Source: Xaviernesmea oryzae
GTDB taxonomy: Bacteria; Pseudomonadota; Alphaproteobacteria; Rhizobiales; Rhizobiaceae
Reading direction: 5' to 3'
DNA: 64,000 bases
Assembly (NCBI RefSeq): GCF_900177415.1
Contig: NZ_FXAF01000008.1
Span: 124,001 to 188,000, forward strand
In this document: positions 52,488 to 61,134 of the stretch, one piece after another
Layout: the number at the start of each line of letters is the position of its first letter
How positions within the stretch are numbered: position 1 is the first letter of the stretch
Translations under genes and position numbers: made by a program
Notes under the pieces: generated by a model
What the model was told of the DNA's origin: nothing
Databases searched by the model: none
The model's input: only the letters and a program-made list of their open reading frames with translations

Positions 52488-53939
52488 TTAAATCGGATAG
52501 TGGATGTGCCCGTCCTGGATGGTGATCCAACGCAGTTCGGTGAACTCGGCGATGCCCGCCTTGCCGCCGAAGCGGCCATAGCCGGATTCCTTGACGCCGC
52601 CGAATGGCATCTGCGCCTCGTCATGCACGGTCGGGCCGTTGATATGGCAAATGCCGGATTCGATGCGGCGCGCGACGCCCATGGCGCGGTTGACATCCTT
52701 GCCGAAGACGGCGGCGGAAAGCCCGTACTCCGTGTCGTTCGCCACGCGCACCGCCTCGTCCAGCGAGCCGACGCGGATGATCGACGCGACCGGGCCGAAA
52801 CTCTCCTCGCCATAGATACGCATCGCAGGCGTCACGCGGTCGAGCAGCGTGGCTTCGACAATCGTGCCCTCCACGCCACCGCCGGCGGCGAGCACGGCGC
52901 CCTTGGAGACGGCGTCGCGCACCAACGCGTCGATCCTCTGGGCCGCGCGGGCATCGACGACGGAGCCGAGCGGAGTGTTGCCCTTGCGCGGATCGCCGGC
53001 TTTCAGCGTCTTCACCTTTTCGGTCATGGCCTGGACGAACCGGTCTGCGATCTTCTCGTCGACGATCAGCCGCTCGGTGGACATGCAGATCTGGCCCTGG
53101 TTCATGTAGGCACCAAAGGCGGCGGCCGCGACGGCCTCGTCGATATCCGCATCGTCGAGCACGATCAGCGGCGCCTTGCCGCCGAGTTCCAGCAGTACCG
53201 GCTTCAAGTGCCGGCCGGCTGTTTCGGCGATGATGCGACCGACGCGGGTCGAGCCGGTGAAGTTGACCCGGCGCACCGCGGGATGGGCGATCAGCGCCTC
53301 GACGATCTCGCTCGCATCCTCGGGAGCGTTGGAAATGGCGTTCAGCACGCCTTCCGGAAGGCCGGCCTCATGCAGGGAATCGACGATCAAGCGATGGGTA
53401 CGCGGGCAGATTTCCGAGGTTTTCATGACCACCGTATTGCCGCAGGCAAGCGGCATCGCAACGGACCGCACGCCAAGAATGACCGGCGCATTCCAGGGCG
53501 CCATGGAGAGGATGACGCCGACCGGCTGGCGAACGGCCATGGCGAGGCTCCCGGGCCGGTTTGAGGGAATGACCTCGCCCGAAATCTGCGTCGTCATGGA
53601 GGCCGCCTCACGCAGCATGTCGGCGGCAAGCATGACGTTGAACATCGCCCAGCCGGCCGTGGCACCGGTCTCGGACGCCATGGCGTCGACGAAATCGGGA
53701 GCTTTTTCCTGCAGTTTGTCGGCCGCCGCCATCAGTATCTTGCGGCGCTCGCTGGGGCCTATCGCCGACCAGGCGGGGAAAGCCTTGGCGGCGGCATTGG
53801 CGGCCTGGCGGGCATCCTCGACAGACGCAGCGGCGACGGTCGAGGCCACTTCCCCCGAAATCGGGTTCAGCCGCTCGAAACGACGCCCGTCGGCAGCTTC
53901 CACTTCGGCATTGTTGATCTTCAGGCCCAGCATGTTCAT
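52488..53939 (-). CDS. Aldehyde dehydrogenase, vanillin/salicylaldehyde dehydrogenase-like
   Basis: 483 aa NAD(P)-dependent ALDH. The Rossmann Glu region LELGGKAPLIVLDDAD and the catalytic Cys in NQGQICMSTERLIV are present. The stretch ADMLREAASMTTQISGEVIP followed by RPGSLAMAVRQPVGVIL is typical of aromatic aldehyde dehydrogenases (vanillin, salicylaldehyde). It would oxidise an aryl aldehyde to the acid. It starts 21 nt after the livF gene. Confidence 0.87.
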   Translation of the reverse strand: MNMLGLKINNAEVEAADGRRFERLNPISGEVASTVAAASVEDARQAANAAAKAFPAWSAIGPSERRKILMAAADKLQEKAPDFVDAMASETGATAGWAMFNVMLAADMLREAASMTTQISGEVIPSNRPGSLAMAVRQPVGVILSMAPWNAPVILGVRSVAMPLACGNTVVMKTSEICPRTHRLIVDSLHEAGLPEGVLNAISNAPEDASEIVEALIAHPAVRRVNFTGSTRVGRIIAETAGRHLKPVLLELGGKAPLIVLDDADIDEAVAAAAFGAYMNQGQICMSTERLIVDEKIADRFVQAMTEKVKTLKAGDPRKGNTPLGSVVDARAAQRIDALVRDAVSKGAVLAAGGGVEGTIVEATLLDRVTPAMRIYGEESFGPVASIIRVGSLDEAVRVANDTEYGLSAAVFGKDVNRAMGVARRIESGICHINGPTVHDEAQMPFGGVKESGYGRFGGKAGIAEFTELRWITIQDGHIHYPI

Positions 53940-53960
53940 GGGGTTCTCCTTCAGTTTAAA

Positions 53961-54674
53961 TCAGTGCGCAGCGCCCAGAAAGGCGCGCTGCACGGCAGCG
54001 TCGCCCATCAGGGCCTGTGCGGTGTTCTCTCCACTGATGCGGCCCGCCTCGGCGAGATAACCGCGGTCGGCGATCGACAGGCTCATCTTGACGTTCTGCT
54101 CGACGATCAGGAGCGCCAGCCCGCGCTCGCGGATGCGGCCGAGGCTCCTGAACAGTTCCGTGACCACCACCGGCGCCAAGCCCAGGCTCGGCTCGTCGAG
54201 CATCAGGAGGTCCGGCTTCGACATCAGCGCACGACCGATCGCCACCATCTGCTGCTCGCCGCCGGACATGGTGTTGACATATTGCGCCCGGCGTTCCTTC
54301 AGCTTCGGAAAGAGGTCGTAGACGAATTCCCGGTTCTCACCGGCATATGCCCGCGCTCGCTTCGCATAGGCGCCGAGCGCCAGGTTCTCCTCGACGGTCA
54401 GCTCGCCGAAGACGCCTCTCCCCTCCGGCACCAGGGCAATGCCCGCCTCCAGCACCTCGTGCGCCGGCATGCCGGTGATCACATGGGTGCCGAACGAGAC
54501 GATCGCGCCGCTGTCCGGCTTCGTCATGCCGGCGATGGATTTCAAGAGCGAGGATTTGCCGGCCCCATTGGCCCCGAGGATAACGACGGTCTCGCCCTTT
54601 CCGACCCGGATCGAAACACGGTTCAGCGCTACATGGCGGCCGTAATGCAGCGAAAGATCGGCCACTTCAAGCAT
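53961..54674 (-). CDS. livF: Branched-chain/aromatic-type ABC transporter ATPase LivF
   Basis: 237 aa. Walker A is GANGAGKSS, the signature MSGGEQQMVAIGRAL, Walker B LLMLDEPSLGLAP. This is the LivF subgroup of HAAT importers. The start at 54674 overlaps livG by 8 nt. Confidence 0.9.
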   Translation of the reverse strand: MLEVADLSLHYGRHVALNRVSIRVGKGETVVILGANGAGKSSLLKSIAGMTKPDSGAIVSFGTHVITGMPAHEVLEAGIALVPEGRGVFGELTVEENLALGAYAKRARAYAGENREFVYDLFPKLKERRAQYVNTMSGGEQQMVAIGRALMSKPDLLMLDEPSLGLAPVVVTELFRSLGRIRERGLALLIVEQNVKMSLSIADRGYLAEAGRISGENTAQALMGDAAVQRAFLGAAH

Positions 54675-55395
54675 GGGCGTCTCCGAGATAGGCGTTGATG
54701 ACCTCGCGGTCCGCAAGCGCTTCGGCTGTCGGACCGTCGGCGATCTTGCGTCCGGCATTCATGACGACGCAGCGGCCGCACAGCGCCCGGATCGCGTCCA
54801 TCACATGCTCGACGAGCAGGATCGTCACGCCGCGCTTCTGGATGGAACGGATGAGCTCTATGCCTGTCTTCAACTCGGTCGGATTGAGGCCGGCAAGCCA
54901 TTCGTCGAGCAAGAGCAGTTCCGGCTGGGCGGCAAGTGCGCGGGCGAGCTCCATGCGTTTCTGGTCGATATAGGTAAGGTCCTGCGCGCTCTGATCCGCC
55001 CTGTGGGCAAGGCCAACCTCGTCGAGCCGCGACAGGGCCTCCGTTCTCGCCGCCTGGCCCCAGAGCTTTTGCCTTCCGAAGGCAAGCGCGGCGATGACGT
55101 TTTCCGCAACCGTCAGCGACGGCAACCCGCGCACCAGCTGGAACGTGCGCGCCACCCCCTTGAGGGCGATGCGGTTCGCCGCCAGCCCCGAGATCGTCTC
55201 CTTGCCCAATGCGATCGTGCCGCCCGTCGGTGCAAGATGCCCCGAGATCATGTTCATGACCGTCGTCTTGCCCGATCCGTTCGGCCCGAGCAGGCCGACC
55301 ACCTCGCCGCGATGGATGGAGAAGGAAACCGCGTTGACGGCCGTCAACCCGCCGAAGCGCTTGGTGAGACCGTTGATCGTCAGAAGTTCGCTCAT
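54667..55395 (-). CDS. livG: Branched-chain/aromatic-type ABC transporter ATPase LivG
   Basis: 242 aa. Walker A GPNGSGKTT, Q-loop region ARTFQLVRGLPSLTVAEN and Walker B LLLLDEWLAGLNPTE. The signature loop is unusual: LTYIDQKRMELARAL in place of the canonical LSYGQQR, so the LSGGQ motif is poorly conserved. The start at 55395 overlaps livM by 4 nt. Confidence 0.9.
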   Translation of the reverse strand: MSELLTINGLTKRFGGLTAVNAVSFSIHRGEVVGLLGPNGSGKTTVMNMISGHLAPTGGTIALGKETISGLAANRIALKGVARTFQLVRGLPSLTVAENVIAALAFGRQKLWGQAARTEALSRLDEVGLAHRADQSAQDLTYIDQKRMELARALAAQPELLLLDEWLAGLNPTELKTGIELIRSIQKRGVTILLVEHVMDAIRALCGRCVVMNAGRKIADGPTAEALADREVINAYLGDAHA

Positions 55396-56339
55396 TCGGC
55401 CACCGCCGGCAGGTTCTTGATTTCGGTCTTGCGCCACCGCCTCCAGTTCTCTTCCGCGAAGGCGAGCACGCCGCGCGGCAGGATGAACACGATGGCGATG
55501 AAGATGAGGCCGAGAATGATGGAATAGTGGTTCGGGAAATTGGCCGAAAGCCATTCGAACAGCAGGAAGAGCGGCACCGCGCCGAGCAGCGGGCCGGTGA
55601 GCCGGTGCGCGCCGCCGAGCAGCGCCATGATCAGCGTCAGGAAGGAAATCGTCGGGTTGAAGGCGATCGTGGGCTCAACATAGGTCCAGCGCGGCGCCTG
55701 GATCGCGCCGACCAGCGTGATGATGACGGAGGAGATCGCGAAGAGCGCCAGTTTCACCCTTGCGATGTCGATGCCGCAATGGGCGGCCACGATCTCGTCG
55801 TCGCCGATCACCTTCAGCGCCAGCCCGATGCGGCTGCGGCCGATCCACCACGAAATCAGGAAGGTGATCGCCGCAAGCCCGAGAAGCTGCCAGTAGATGC
55901 CCTCCGGCGTCACGGGCAGGAAGATGTAGCGGCCGAGCGTGCCCGTCACATTGACCTCGTACCACGTGACGAGCTGGCGCACGAGCTCTGCCAGACCGAA
56001 GGTGAAGATGACGAAATAGACGCCGGCGAGGCGCAGCGTCGAAAGCCCGACGACCAGTGCCACGGCAAGCCCGATCGCGCCGGCCGTCACGAGCAGCAGC
56101 GGATAGGGGATCGTTTCGCTGAAGACAGCGACCGTGTAGGCGCCGATGCCGAAGAAGGCGACGGTGGCAAGCGACACATAGCGCGTCGGGCCGGAAAACA
56201 GCGCCCAGGCTGTGGCGAGCGTCACGTAGCCGAGCATGCCGATGCCGAGAGTAACCCCGTAGGAGTCCGCGACGAACGGCACGCAGGCGAGTGCGGCGAC
56301 GATGACGATAAAGAGTGCAGAGGAGAGAATTCGGCTCAT
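55392..56339 (-). CDS. livM: Branched-chain/aromatic-type ABC permease LivM
   Basis: 315 aa LivM-type permease with about eight or nine helices. GPTRYVSLATVAFFGIGAYT and the LGLALKVIGDDEIVAAHCGID loop (part) are typical. The gene overlaps livH by 4 nt. Confidence 0.9.
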   Translation of the reverse strand: MSRILSSALFIVIVAALACVPFVADSYGVTLGIGMLGYVTLATAWALFSGPTRYVSLATVAFFGIGAYTVAVFSETIPYPLLLVTAGAIGLAVALVVGLSTLRLAGVYFVIFTFGLAELVRQLVTWYEVNVTGTLGRYIFLPVTPEGIYWQLLGLAAITFLISWWIGRSRIGLALKVIGDDEIVAAHCGIDIARVKLALFAISSVIITLVGAIQAPRWTYVEPTIAFNPTISFLTLIMALLGGAHRLTGPLLGAVPLFLLFEWLSANFPNHYSIILGLIFIAIVFILPRGVLAFAEENWRRWRKTEIKNLPAVAE

Positions 56340-57208
56340 CGCGCCACTCTCCCGAACAGGCCGGCCGGACGCCAGAGAAGCACGGCAAGGAAGATCATAT
56401 AAGTCGCGGCAAGCGTCAGGCCCGGATCGACATAGGTTGCCACGAAGGTTTCCACGAGACCGAGGATGAGGCCGGCCGACAGCGCGCCGATGAGATTGCC
56501 GACCCCGCCCATGATCACCACGATCAGCGCCTTCATCGTGAAGACGACGCCCGACGTGGCGGTAACGGTCTGATACATCGAGATGACCACGCCGCCGGCC
56601 GCTGCAAGCCCGCCGCCGAGCGCGAAAGCCAGCCGTGCGGCGCGATCGACATCGATGCCGACCAGCGGTGCGGCAGCCGGATTGACCGCGACGGCGCGCA
56701 GCGCCGTGCCCCAGAGGGTACGGGTGAGAAGCAGATAGAGCCCACCGCCGAAGACGACGGCGAGCACCAGCGCCAGCACGCGGTTGGCGGCCAGCACCGT
56801 GCCGAAGATCGTAACGGGATCGTTCAGATAACTGTAGCTGGTGAAATTGGCGCCAAAGGTGACCAGCATGATGCCCTGAATGACGAAGAGCAGGCCGAAA
56901 GTCGCGAGAATCGAGTCGATCTCCAGGCTCGCCTTGTCGCGGGCGCGCCGAACCAGGGGGCTCATCATCACGCCATAGACGATGTAGCCGAGCGCAAAGC
57001 CGGCCGGAACGGCAATCAGCAGGCCGGCGATCGGGTTCAGGCCCAGCGTCGAGAACATCACATAGGCTAGAAAGGCGGCTGCGATGATCATCTCGCCATA
57101 GGCAAGATTCATGATGCGCGAAATACCATACTGGAGCGTAAGCCCCATCGCCACCAGCGCATAGGTTCCGCCGAGCACCAGCCCGGACAACAGGGCCGCG
57201 ACAAGCAT
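56336..57208 (-). CDS. livH: Branched-chain/aromatic-type ABC permease LivH
   Basis: 290 aa LivH-type permease. It starts MLVAALLSGLVLGGTYALVA, followed by GLTLQYGISRIMNLAYGEM and the loop AVAVNPAAAPLVGIDVDRA, with VVIMGGVGNLIGAL near the end. The start at 57208 has GGAGGAGG upstream; an in-frame extension upstream is rejected. Confidence 0.92.
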   Translation of the reverse strand: MLVAALLSGLVLGGTYALVAMGLTLQYGISRIMNLAYGEMIIAAAFLAYVMFSTLGLNPIAGLLIAVPAGFALGYIVYGVMMSPLVRRARDKASLEIDSILATFGLLFVIQGIMLVTFGANFTSYSYLNDPVTIFGTVLAANRVLALVLAVVFGGGLYLLLTRTLWGTALRAVAVNPAAAPLVGIDVDRAARLAFALGGGLAAAGGVVISMYQTVTATSGVVFTMKALIVVIMGGVGNLIGALSAGLILGLVETFVATYVDPGLTLAATYMIFLAVLLWRPAGLFGRVAR

Positions 57209-57290
57209 CGGGCCTCCTCCTTCACAATTCATGGAATGGACAAAGCCGCGACCGATGGTCCGCCCGCGGCTTCTGAGGGTCAACCCAGAC

Positions 57291-58532
57291 CTACTTCTTC
57301 TTCCATTCCCCTCTCGGCAGCACGACCTTGCTGGCACCTGGGCGGTCGGCCGGCATGACGCCGACGAACTGACCGTTCTGCCACTGGCCAGTCCACCAGA
57401 GCTGACGCAGCTGGTTGTCCTCGAACTTCGTCTCGCCGAGCACCGTCTGGAAGGTGCCGGAGGCGAGTTCGGCCGAGACGGCCGCTTTGTCCAGACCCTT
57501 GCGCTTGATCGCCTCCTGCAGCATCTGCAGGCTCGCATAGGTGATGACGCTGCCCCAATAATCCGGAGCGACCCCCGTCACCGCCTCGTGGCGCTTGCGG
57601 TAATCGGCGTTCATCTTGTTGTTCGGGTCGATGCCGCCGAGACTCATGATGCCGGTGGCGTTCTCGCCATTGTTCTTGCCGTAGACGGGAAAGCCGGTGC
57701 CGACGCCGAGATAGAGAACCTTCGGGCTGAAGCTGGCGACCTGCGCCTGCTGGGTAAGCGCAAAGGTTTCCGGCGGATAGGAGAAGGCGACGAAAGCATC
57801 CGCGCCGCTCGCCTTGGCCTCGTTGATCATCGGCGAGAAGTCGGAGGTGCCGCCCGGATAGGTCTTGTCATAGATCACCTCGATGCCGGCCTCCTTGAAG
57901 GCAGGACGCGCGGCCGTGACAAGGTCGATCCCAAAGCCGTCGGCGATCGAAATCATCGCCACCTTGCCATTGACCATGCCGGCCTTCTTGGCGTCGGCAA
58001 GGATCGCGGCGAGCGCCCTGGCATAGTCATGACCGCCGCCGAGCATCCAGAAACTCTTCTTCCAGCGCTTGACGAAATCCGGCGCCTTGTCGGTGACGGC
58101 GGAAACCGCAAGCTGCGGATAGCCGTAGCGGTCGAAGAGCGGTGCGACGGCCAGGTTGAAGCCCGTGCCCCAGGGCACGAGGATGAAATCGGCCTTGTCC
58201 TGCGTGGCAAGCCGCTCCACGGCGCGCACCACCTCTTCCGCCGACGAGCGGTCGTCATATTCGATCACTTCGATCGGCAATTTCTTGCCGTCCGGCAGTT
58301 CCAGGCCCCCGGCATCGTTTACGTCCTTCACCCAGAGCTGGTAGTTCGGCAGCGTGGTGATGCCTGCGCCGCCCGCATTGCCGCCGGTCTTGGAGATGGC
58401 ATAACCGATCTTGACGGATTTGCGCTCCTGGGCAGCCGCCGTACCGGCGAAACCGGTCATCAGGCCGGTTGCGAGCACCGTTGTGGCAAGCGCCATCGTT
58501 CGCAGGACGCGCCTGCGCTGAAAGCTTTTCAT
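57291..58532 (-). CDS. Branched-chain/aromatic-type ABC substrate-binding protein
   Basis: 413 aa periplasmic binding protein of the LivJ/Peripla_BP_6 class. The signal peptide ends near AGTAAAQERK (~36). The mature part has KIGYAISKTGGNAGGAG, a RAVERLATQDKADFILVPWG pocket segment and TYPGGTSDFSPMINEAKA. Given the aromatic aldehyde dehydrogenase and cupin genes behind it, an aromatic ligand is likely. First gene of the long leftward operon, facing an AraC gene. Confidence 0.9.
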   Translation of the reverse strand: MKSFQRRRVLRTMALATTVLATGLMTGFAGTAAAQERKSVKIGYAISKTGGNAGGAGITTLPNYQLWVKDVNDAGGLELPDGKKLPIEVIEYDDRSSAEEVVRAVERLATQDKADFILVPWGTGFNLAVAPLFDRYGYPQLAVSAVTDKAPDFVKRWKKSFWMLGGGHDYARALAAILADAKKAGMVNGKVAMISIADGFGIDLVTAARPAFKEAGIEVIYDKTYPGGTSDFSPMINEAKASGADAFVAFSYPPETFALTQQAQVASFSPKVLYLGVGTGFPVYGKNNGENATGIMSLGGIDPNNKMNADYRKRHEAVTGVAPDYWGSVITYASLQMLQEAIKRKGLDKAAVSAELASGTFQTVLGETKFEDNQLRQLWWTGQWQNGQFVGVMPADRPGASKVVLPRGEWKKK

Positions 58533-58630
58533 GATTGTCCTCCCGACAGGGTCTGCTCCCACAGACCGTTTCAGCCGGCTCTCTTGCCGCGACGTGTTTA
58601 CTTTCCTCCACCGCGTGCAATTGCCGGCCA

Positions 58631-58697
58631 TTACAGGATAGGCCCACAACCATTCCGTTGAAATAGACTTTTACAGGAGATACTTGTACTTTTCAGG
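58631..58697. promoter_or_regulatory. Phased TTACAGG/TTTCAGG repeats, candidate AraC sites
   Basis: TTACAGG occurs at 58631 and 58671, and TTTCAGG at 58691. The spacings of 40 and 20 bp are close to whole helical turns. A longer match, ACTTTTACAGG (58667) and ACTTTTCAGG (58688), sits 21 bp apart. They lie between the divergent binding-protein and AraC genes, as expected for AraC half-sites on one DNA face. Confidence 0.45.
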
Positions 58698-58698
58698 C

Positions 58699-59616
58699 AT
58701 GAAGCAAATGCAGGAGATATCCAATTCCGCGCCGGCGCAGAATGCTGCGCCGCACTTGTTGTCGCGACCGCCGGCTCAAATCGAAGCCCGGCTTTTCCGC
58801 GGCGCGCTTTCCCATTCCGAATGGACATTTCGCGGAAAGCGCAACCGCATCTTCCTGGTCGCCTCGGGTGCCGGCCATATACGGATCGGCAAACTGGAAG
58901 TGCCGCTTTCCGGCCCCGCCCTTGTCTGGGCGCCGGCCGGCGAAACCGGTTCGATCCTCCTCGAAGCGGGATCGGAAGGTGCTTCGCTTGCTGTTCCCGA
59001 CGTGGCGCTCGGCTCTGCCATGCCGACCGGCGCCGTCTTCGCGCAGGTACGCGAAGCGATCGCAAGGCCGATCCTCGGCAGCCGCCTGCCTTCCGTCGAT
59101 GCGCGACGGATGCTGGGCACGATCGCGACGATCGAGCAGGAGTCGAAGGCCGACCAGCCGGGCGCTCAGGAGGTGATCCGCCACCACCTTGCCCTGCTTT
59201 TGCTCGCGATCTGGCGGCTCGCCGATCCTGTCAACGAACAGCCGCAGCCCTCCCCGCGCGCCATCGTGCGCGGTTTCGTCCATCTCGTCGAACTTCATAT
59301 CCGCGACCACTGGACGATTCCCGATTATGCCGCTGCGCTGGGCGTTACGGCCGACCGGCTGAACACCGCGGTCCGCCGCGCCACCGGCCGCACGCCGATG
59401 GAACTGATCCACACGCGGCTGATGACGGAAGCCGCCATGCTGCTCGATGGCTCGGCGCTGCAGGTCGCCGAGATCGCCGAGGCGCTCGGCTTCAAGGACG
59501 CCGCCTATTTCAGCCGCTTCTTCAAGCGCATCGCCGGCGTCTCTCCCCGTGCCCATCGCGAGGGCGTGGCACTCAAGAAGATCCGCCCGGAGACGAGCTA
59601 TGCGGCCTGGCCGTGA
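58699..59616 (+). CDS. AraC-family regulator
   Basis: 305 aa. An N-terminal cupin-like sensor is followed by a C-terminal AraC DNA-binding domain with IPDYAAALGVTADRLNTAVRR and ALGFKDAAYFSRFFKRIAGVSP. ATG 58699 is used; TTG 58684 or ATG 58708 are alternatives. It probably senses the aromatic substrate and controls the divergent livKHMGF-ALDH-SDR-cupin unit. Confidence 0.87.
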   Translation: MKQMQEISNSAPAQNAAPHLLSRPPAQIEARLFRGALSHSEWTFRGKRNRIFLVASGAGHIRIGKLEVPLSGPALVWAPAGETGSILLEAGSEGASLAVPDVALGSAMPTGAVFAQVREAIARPILGSRLPSVDARRMLGTIATIEQESKADQPGAQEVIRHHLALLLLAIWRLADPVNEQPQPSPRAIVRGFVHLVELHIRDHWTIPDYAAALGVTADRLNTAVRRATGRTPMELIHTRLMTEAAMLLDGSALQVAEIAEALGFKDAAYFSRFFKRIAGVSPRAHREGVALKKIRPETSYAAWP

Positions 59617-59644
59617 GGCGGCATAGCTCGCGATTTCGGCCGCT

Positions 59645-60037
59645 TCAGGCAAGATCGGTGCGCGCGAAATCCTCTCCCTTGTAGAGCAAGGGCATGCCGC
59701 GATTCTTGGCGCAGGCGTAGGAAAGGCAGTCGGCGAAGTTGAGCTGCGCCGGATGGCCTCTACCCTTGCCGTACTCGCGGAAGGCCTGTACCGCGAGCCT
59801 GCCGTCAGCTTCTTCGATAGGGACGATATCGATAGCGGCGCGCTCAAGGAAACCCTCCACTGCCGCCTCTGCCTCGATCGGATCGACACGCATCTTGCTG
59901 GTCAGGCGCATTGTCGCTTCCAGGACAACCAGCGGGCTCGTACAACGCCCAACGGCCCCATAGAGCTGCTCCAGAAAATGCTCCGCATCATCTTCTTTCG
60001 ATAAAATCGCTATGACGACCGAACTATCGACGAACAC
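59645..60037 (-). CDS. vapC: VapC-type PIN-domain toxin
   Basis: 130 aa PIN-domain ribonuclease. The acidic site is visible in MFVDSSVVIAIL (Asp4), VVLEATMRL (Glu), LNFADCLSYACA (Asp) and KGEDFARTDLA near the end. VapC toxins usually cut tRNA or rRNA. The GTG start at 60037 overlaps vapB by 14 nt. Confidence 0.9.
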   Translation of the reverse strand: MFVDSSVVIAILSKEDDAEHFLEQLYGAVGRCTSPLVVLEATMRLTSKMRVDPIEAEAAVEGFLERAAIDIVPIEEADGRLAVQAFREYGKGRGHPAQLNFADCLSYACAKNRGMPLLYKGEDFARTDLA

Positions 60038-60272
60038 TAGTGGCCCACATCTCGTCGATCTCTTCCTTGGTCATATCCCGGCCGCCGGGCTTGCCTTTGG
60101 CAGCCAGTTCATCCGCCAGAGCCTTAATTCGCGCAAAATAGGCCTCTTTCTCCTCCTCGCGCAGCTGCGCTTCGAGAGCTTCGATCACCGCCTCGGTCAT
60201 GGTGATCTTGCGTTTTTCCGCCAACCGGCGGGCGAGTTCGTGAGCGCGGGGATCGCGTATCTGCAGGTTCAT
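60024..60272 (-). CDS. vapB: VapB-type antitoxin
   Basis: 82 aa. The N-terminal MNLQIRDPRAHELARRLAE and KITMTEAVIEAL form a ribbon-helix-helix (RHH) DNA-binding part of the PSK/VapB type; the C-terminal GKPGGRDMTKEEIDEMW is the toxin-binding tail. It would bind VapC and autoregulate. An inverted ATGACGGATATCACATCCGTCAT-like symmetry near 60294-60317 (arms ATGACGGAT / ATCCGTCAT) lies just upstream and could be its operator. Confidence 0.9.
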   Translation of the reverse strand: MNLQIRDPRAHELARRLAEKRKITMTEAVIEALEAQLREEEKEAYFARIKALADELAAKGKPGGRDMTKEEIDEMWATSVRR

Positions 60273-60333
60273 GGCCGTTTCTCCACTCTGTCATGACGGA
60301 TATCACATCCGTCATGACGATGCGAGCGGCGGC

Positions 60334-60837
60334 TCAGTTGCAGCGGTCGGCCTGGTTCAGCGCGGCAGAGACGCCGGACAGCGAGAAGACATAACTCGTC
60401 TGCGTGCCGCGCCTGGATGTCGCCTCGAGCGTCATCTGGCTCCCCGCCTTCATCGCAGCGATCAGCGCCGCATCGTTGCTTTCCTGTTGCGTCCAGCCGG
60501 AATTGCCCTGCGGCACGAGGACGAAGTTCTGGTCGCCGATCGTCACCGTCATCTGCGATCCGTTCCTGAGTTCGTAACCCATGATCGCCTGCGGATAATA
60601 GCCGGAACCGGACGGCTTCGGCGCGACAAGGAAATAGTTGTCGCCATGATCGACAGTCGCCGGGCGCATCTGCTTGGGTGCAGTCAGTACATAGCAGGTG
60701 GTGCTTCCGTTCGCCTGATAGGAATAAAGGCCCCAGTCGTTGAACGTCTGCACCATGCGCGGGCTCGGCTGTGCGAGAGCCGGCACGGAAAGGGCGGAAA
60801 GGGCAAGCGTGGCGAGAGCGAAAAGCTTGATGGACAT
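60334..60837 (-). CDS. IalB-family secreted protein
   Basis: 167 aa invasion-associated locus B family protein. The signal peptide ends near VPALAQPS (~22). The mature part starts MVQTFNDWGLYSYQANGSTTCY and includes PKQMRPATVDHGDNYFLVAP and SGVSAALNQADRCN. Two Cys may form a disulfide. Its function in non-pathogens is unknown, possibly envelope-related. Confidence 0.83.
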   Translation of the reverse strand: MSIKLFALATLALSALSVPALAQPSPRMVQTFNDWGLYSYQANGSTTCYVLTAPKQMRPATVDHGDNYFLVAPKPSGSGYYPQAIMGYELRNGSQMTVTIGDQNFVLVPQGNSGWTQQESNDAALIAAMKAGSQMTLEATSRRGTQTSYVFSLSGVSAALNQADRCN

Positions 60838-61134
60838 CTTATCTCCATGATCGGAACTGGCGAGGGAGTCGCGGCGGCGAAGCGCGCCGCGGAAGATAGC
60901 CTATTGGAAAATCCATCGGTTATCAGAATGTTAATCGCGCGTTTTTGATGTCCGGAAACGGGGCGCCCGCACCGCCTAAACCCGGCCGGATCGTGATCCG
61001 CGTCATCGGCTTTGACACTGGGATTCAAGGGAAACCGCCGGTTCCACGGGACCGAGGTCACAGACCGGTCACAATCATGTCAGGAGGCCGTAGTTTACCC
61101 CTTCCGCCATGAGATGCGGGCCTGATCCGGCGGT
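60838..61134. other. Intergenic region
   Basis: Nearly 300 nt between the IalB gene start and the end of the leftward molybdoenzyme gene. It holds the IalB promoter region (AT-rich near 60905-60950) and no gene that I recognise. Confidence 0.4.
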
